Source: Sthenelais limicola (Eukaryota > Annelida > Polychaeta > Phyllodocida > Sigalionidae). From it: DNA of 64,000 nucleotides. Every line of letters begins with the position of its first letter. The stretch's first letter is position 1. The notes beneath the pieces were generated by a model. That model worked only from the letters and a program-made list of their open reading frames with translations, made no database searches and was not told the DNA's origin. The translations under genes were made by a program, and so were the position numbers. Location of the stretch: the NCBI GenBank assembly GCA_942159475.1, contig OW804094.1, positions 58,958,966-59,022,965 of the forward strand. Direction: 5' to 3'. Of the stretch, positions 63,856 to 64,000 are shown in pieces.

Positions 63856-64000
63856 CTGTAGCTTACGATCAGCCTCGAACGAATACTGGAGGTTGACCGT
63901 TCGTAAGACCTTACGGGGATCGGTACAAGTTTCAAAGAAGCCTTTGTACTCCTTGACCGAGACTGCATTGTGGTATTGCGGGCAGTCATGAAAGTGATCG
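63856..64000. other. 5' part of the LTR element (window edge)
   Basis: Sequence upstream of the gag-like frame on the minus strand. The Met at 63,855 may not be the true start because overlapping frames run to the edge. Nothing further can be assigned. Confidence 0.3.

Overview
The window looks like nuclear DNA of a multicellular animal. It is mostly non-coding and AT-leaning. Two putative genes show GT-AG splice junctions, and retrotransposons, Helitrons, MITEs and minisatellites fill much of the rest. The octamer TAGGCCTA occurs at least 11 times where about one is expected. In my experience that excess is common in echinoderm and hemichordate DNA, so a marine deuterostome invertebrate is my best guess. 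This is inference only.

Layout. 1-20 kb: largely non-coding, with a LINE endonuclease fragment (2.0-2.3 kb), a perfect-looking foldback (2.97-3.10 kb), two copies of an unidentified dispersed repeat (7.3 and 17.8 kb), one exon of a secreted or membrane leucine-rich-repeat protein (10.0-10.3 kb, minus), several MITEs (11.0, 14.1 and 16.2 kb) and a 276-bp in-frame tandem duplication (16.6-17.2 kb). 19.7-25.9 kb: an SGNH-hydrolase-like reading frame on the minus strand, split by a 5,652-bp PIF/Harbinger-like non-autonomous element. That element has TAA target duplications, about 200-bp terminal inverted repeats and 162-bp subterminal repeats rich in nuclear-receptor half-sites. Two Helitron pieces and a decayed reverse transcriptase lie inside it. 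27-31.2 kb: a 5'-truncated, mutated L1/Tx1-like LINE on the plus strand.

33.7-38.8 kb: a CR1/Jockey-like LINE endonuclease fragment, then the most striking gene of the window. It is a 1,308-codon open frame with a Cys/His-rich segment and a Pif1-like SF1 helicase, overlapped in another frame by a GIY-YIG nuclease domain. 43.7-51.9 kb: a spliced minus-strand gene of unknown function (possibly with OB-fold/RPA-like parts) carrying one apparent frameshift; its long last intron is full of transposon debris. 52.7-60 kb: two L1/Tx1-like LINEs on the minus strand. One is internally deleted. The other is nearly complete, with an ORF1 protein that carries a C-terminal NADAR (YbiA-like) domain and an ORF2 split by a 920-bp Helitron. 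60.2-61.5 kb: a pogo/Tigger transposase with a stop before its third catalytic Asp. 61.6-64 kb: an LTR, polypurine tract and gag-like frame of a minus-strand LTR element with no visible pol.

The two best candidates for something undescribed are the helicase/GIY-YIG locus at 34.7-38.8 kb and the NADAR-bearing LINE ORF1 at 58.5-60.0 kb.
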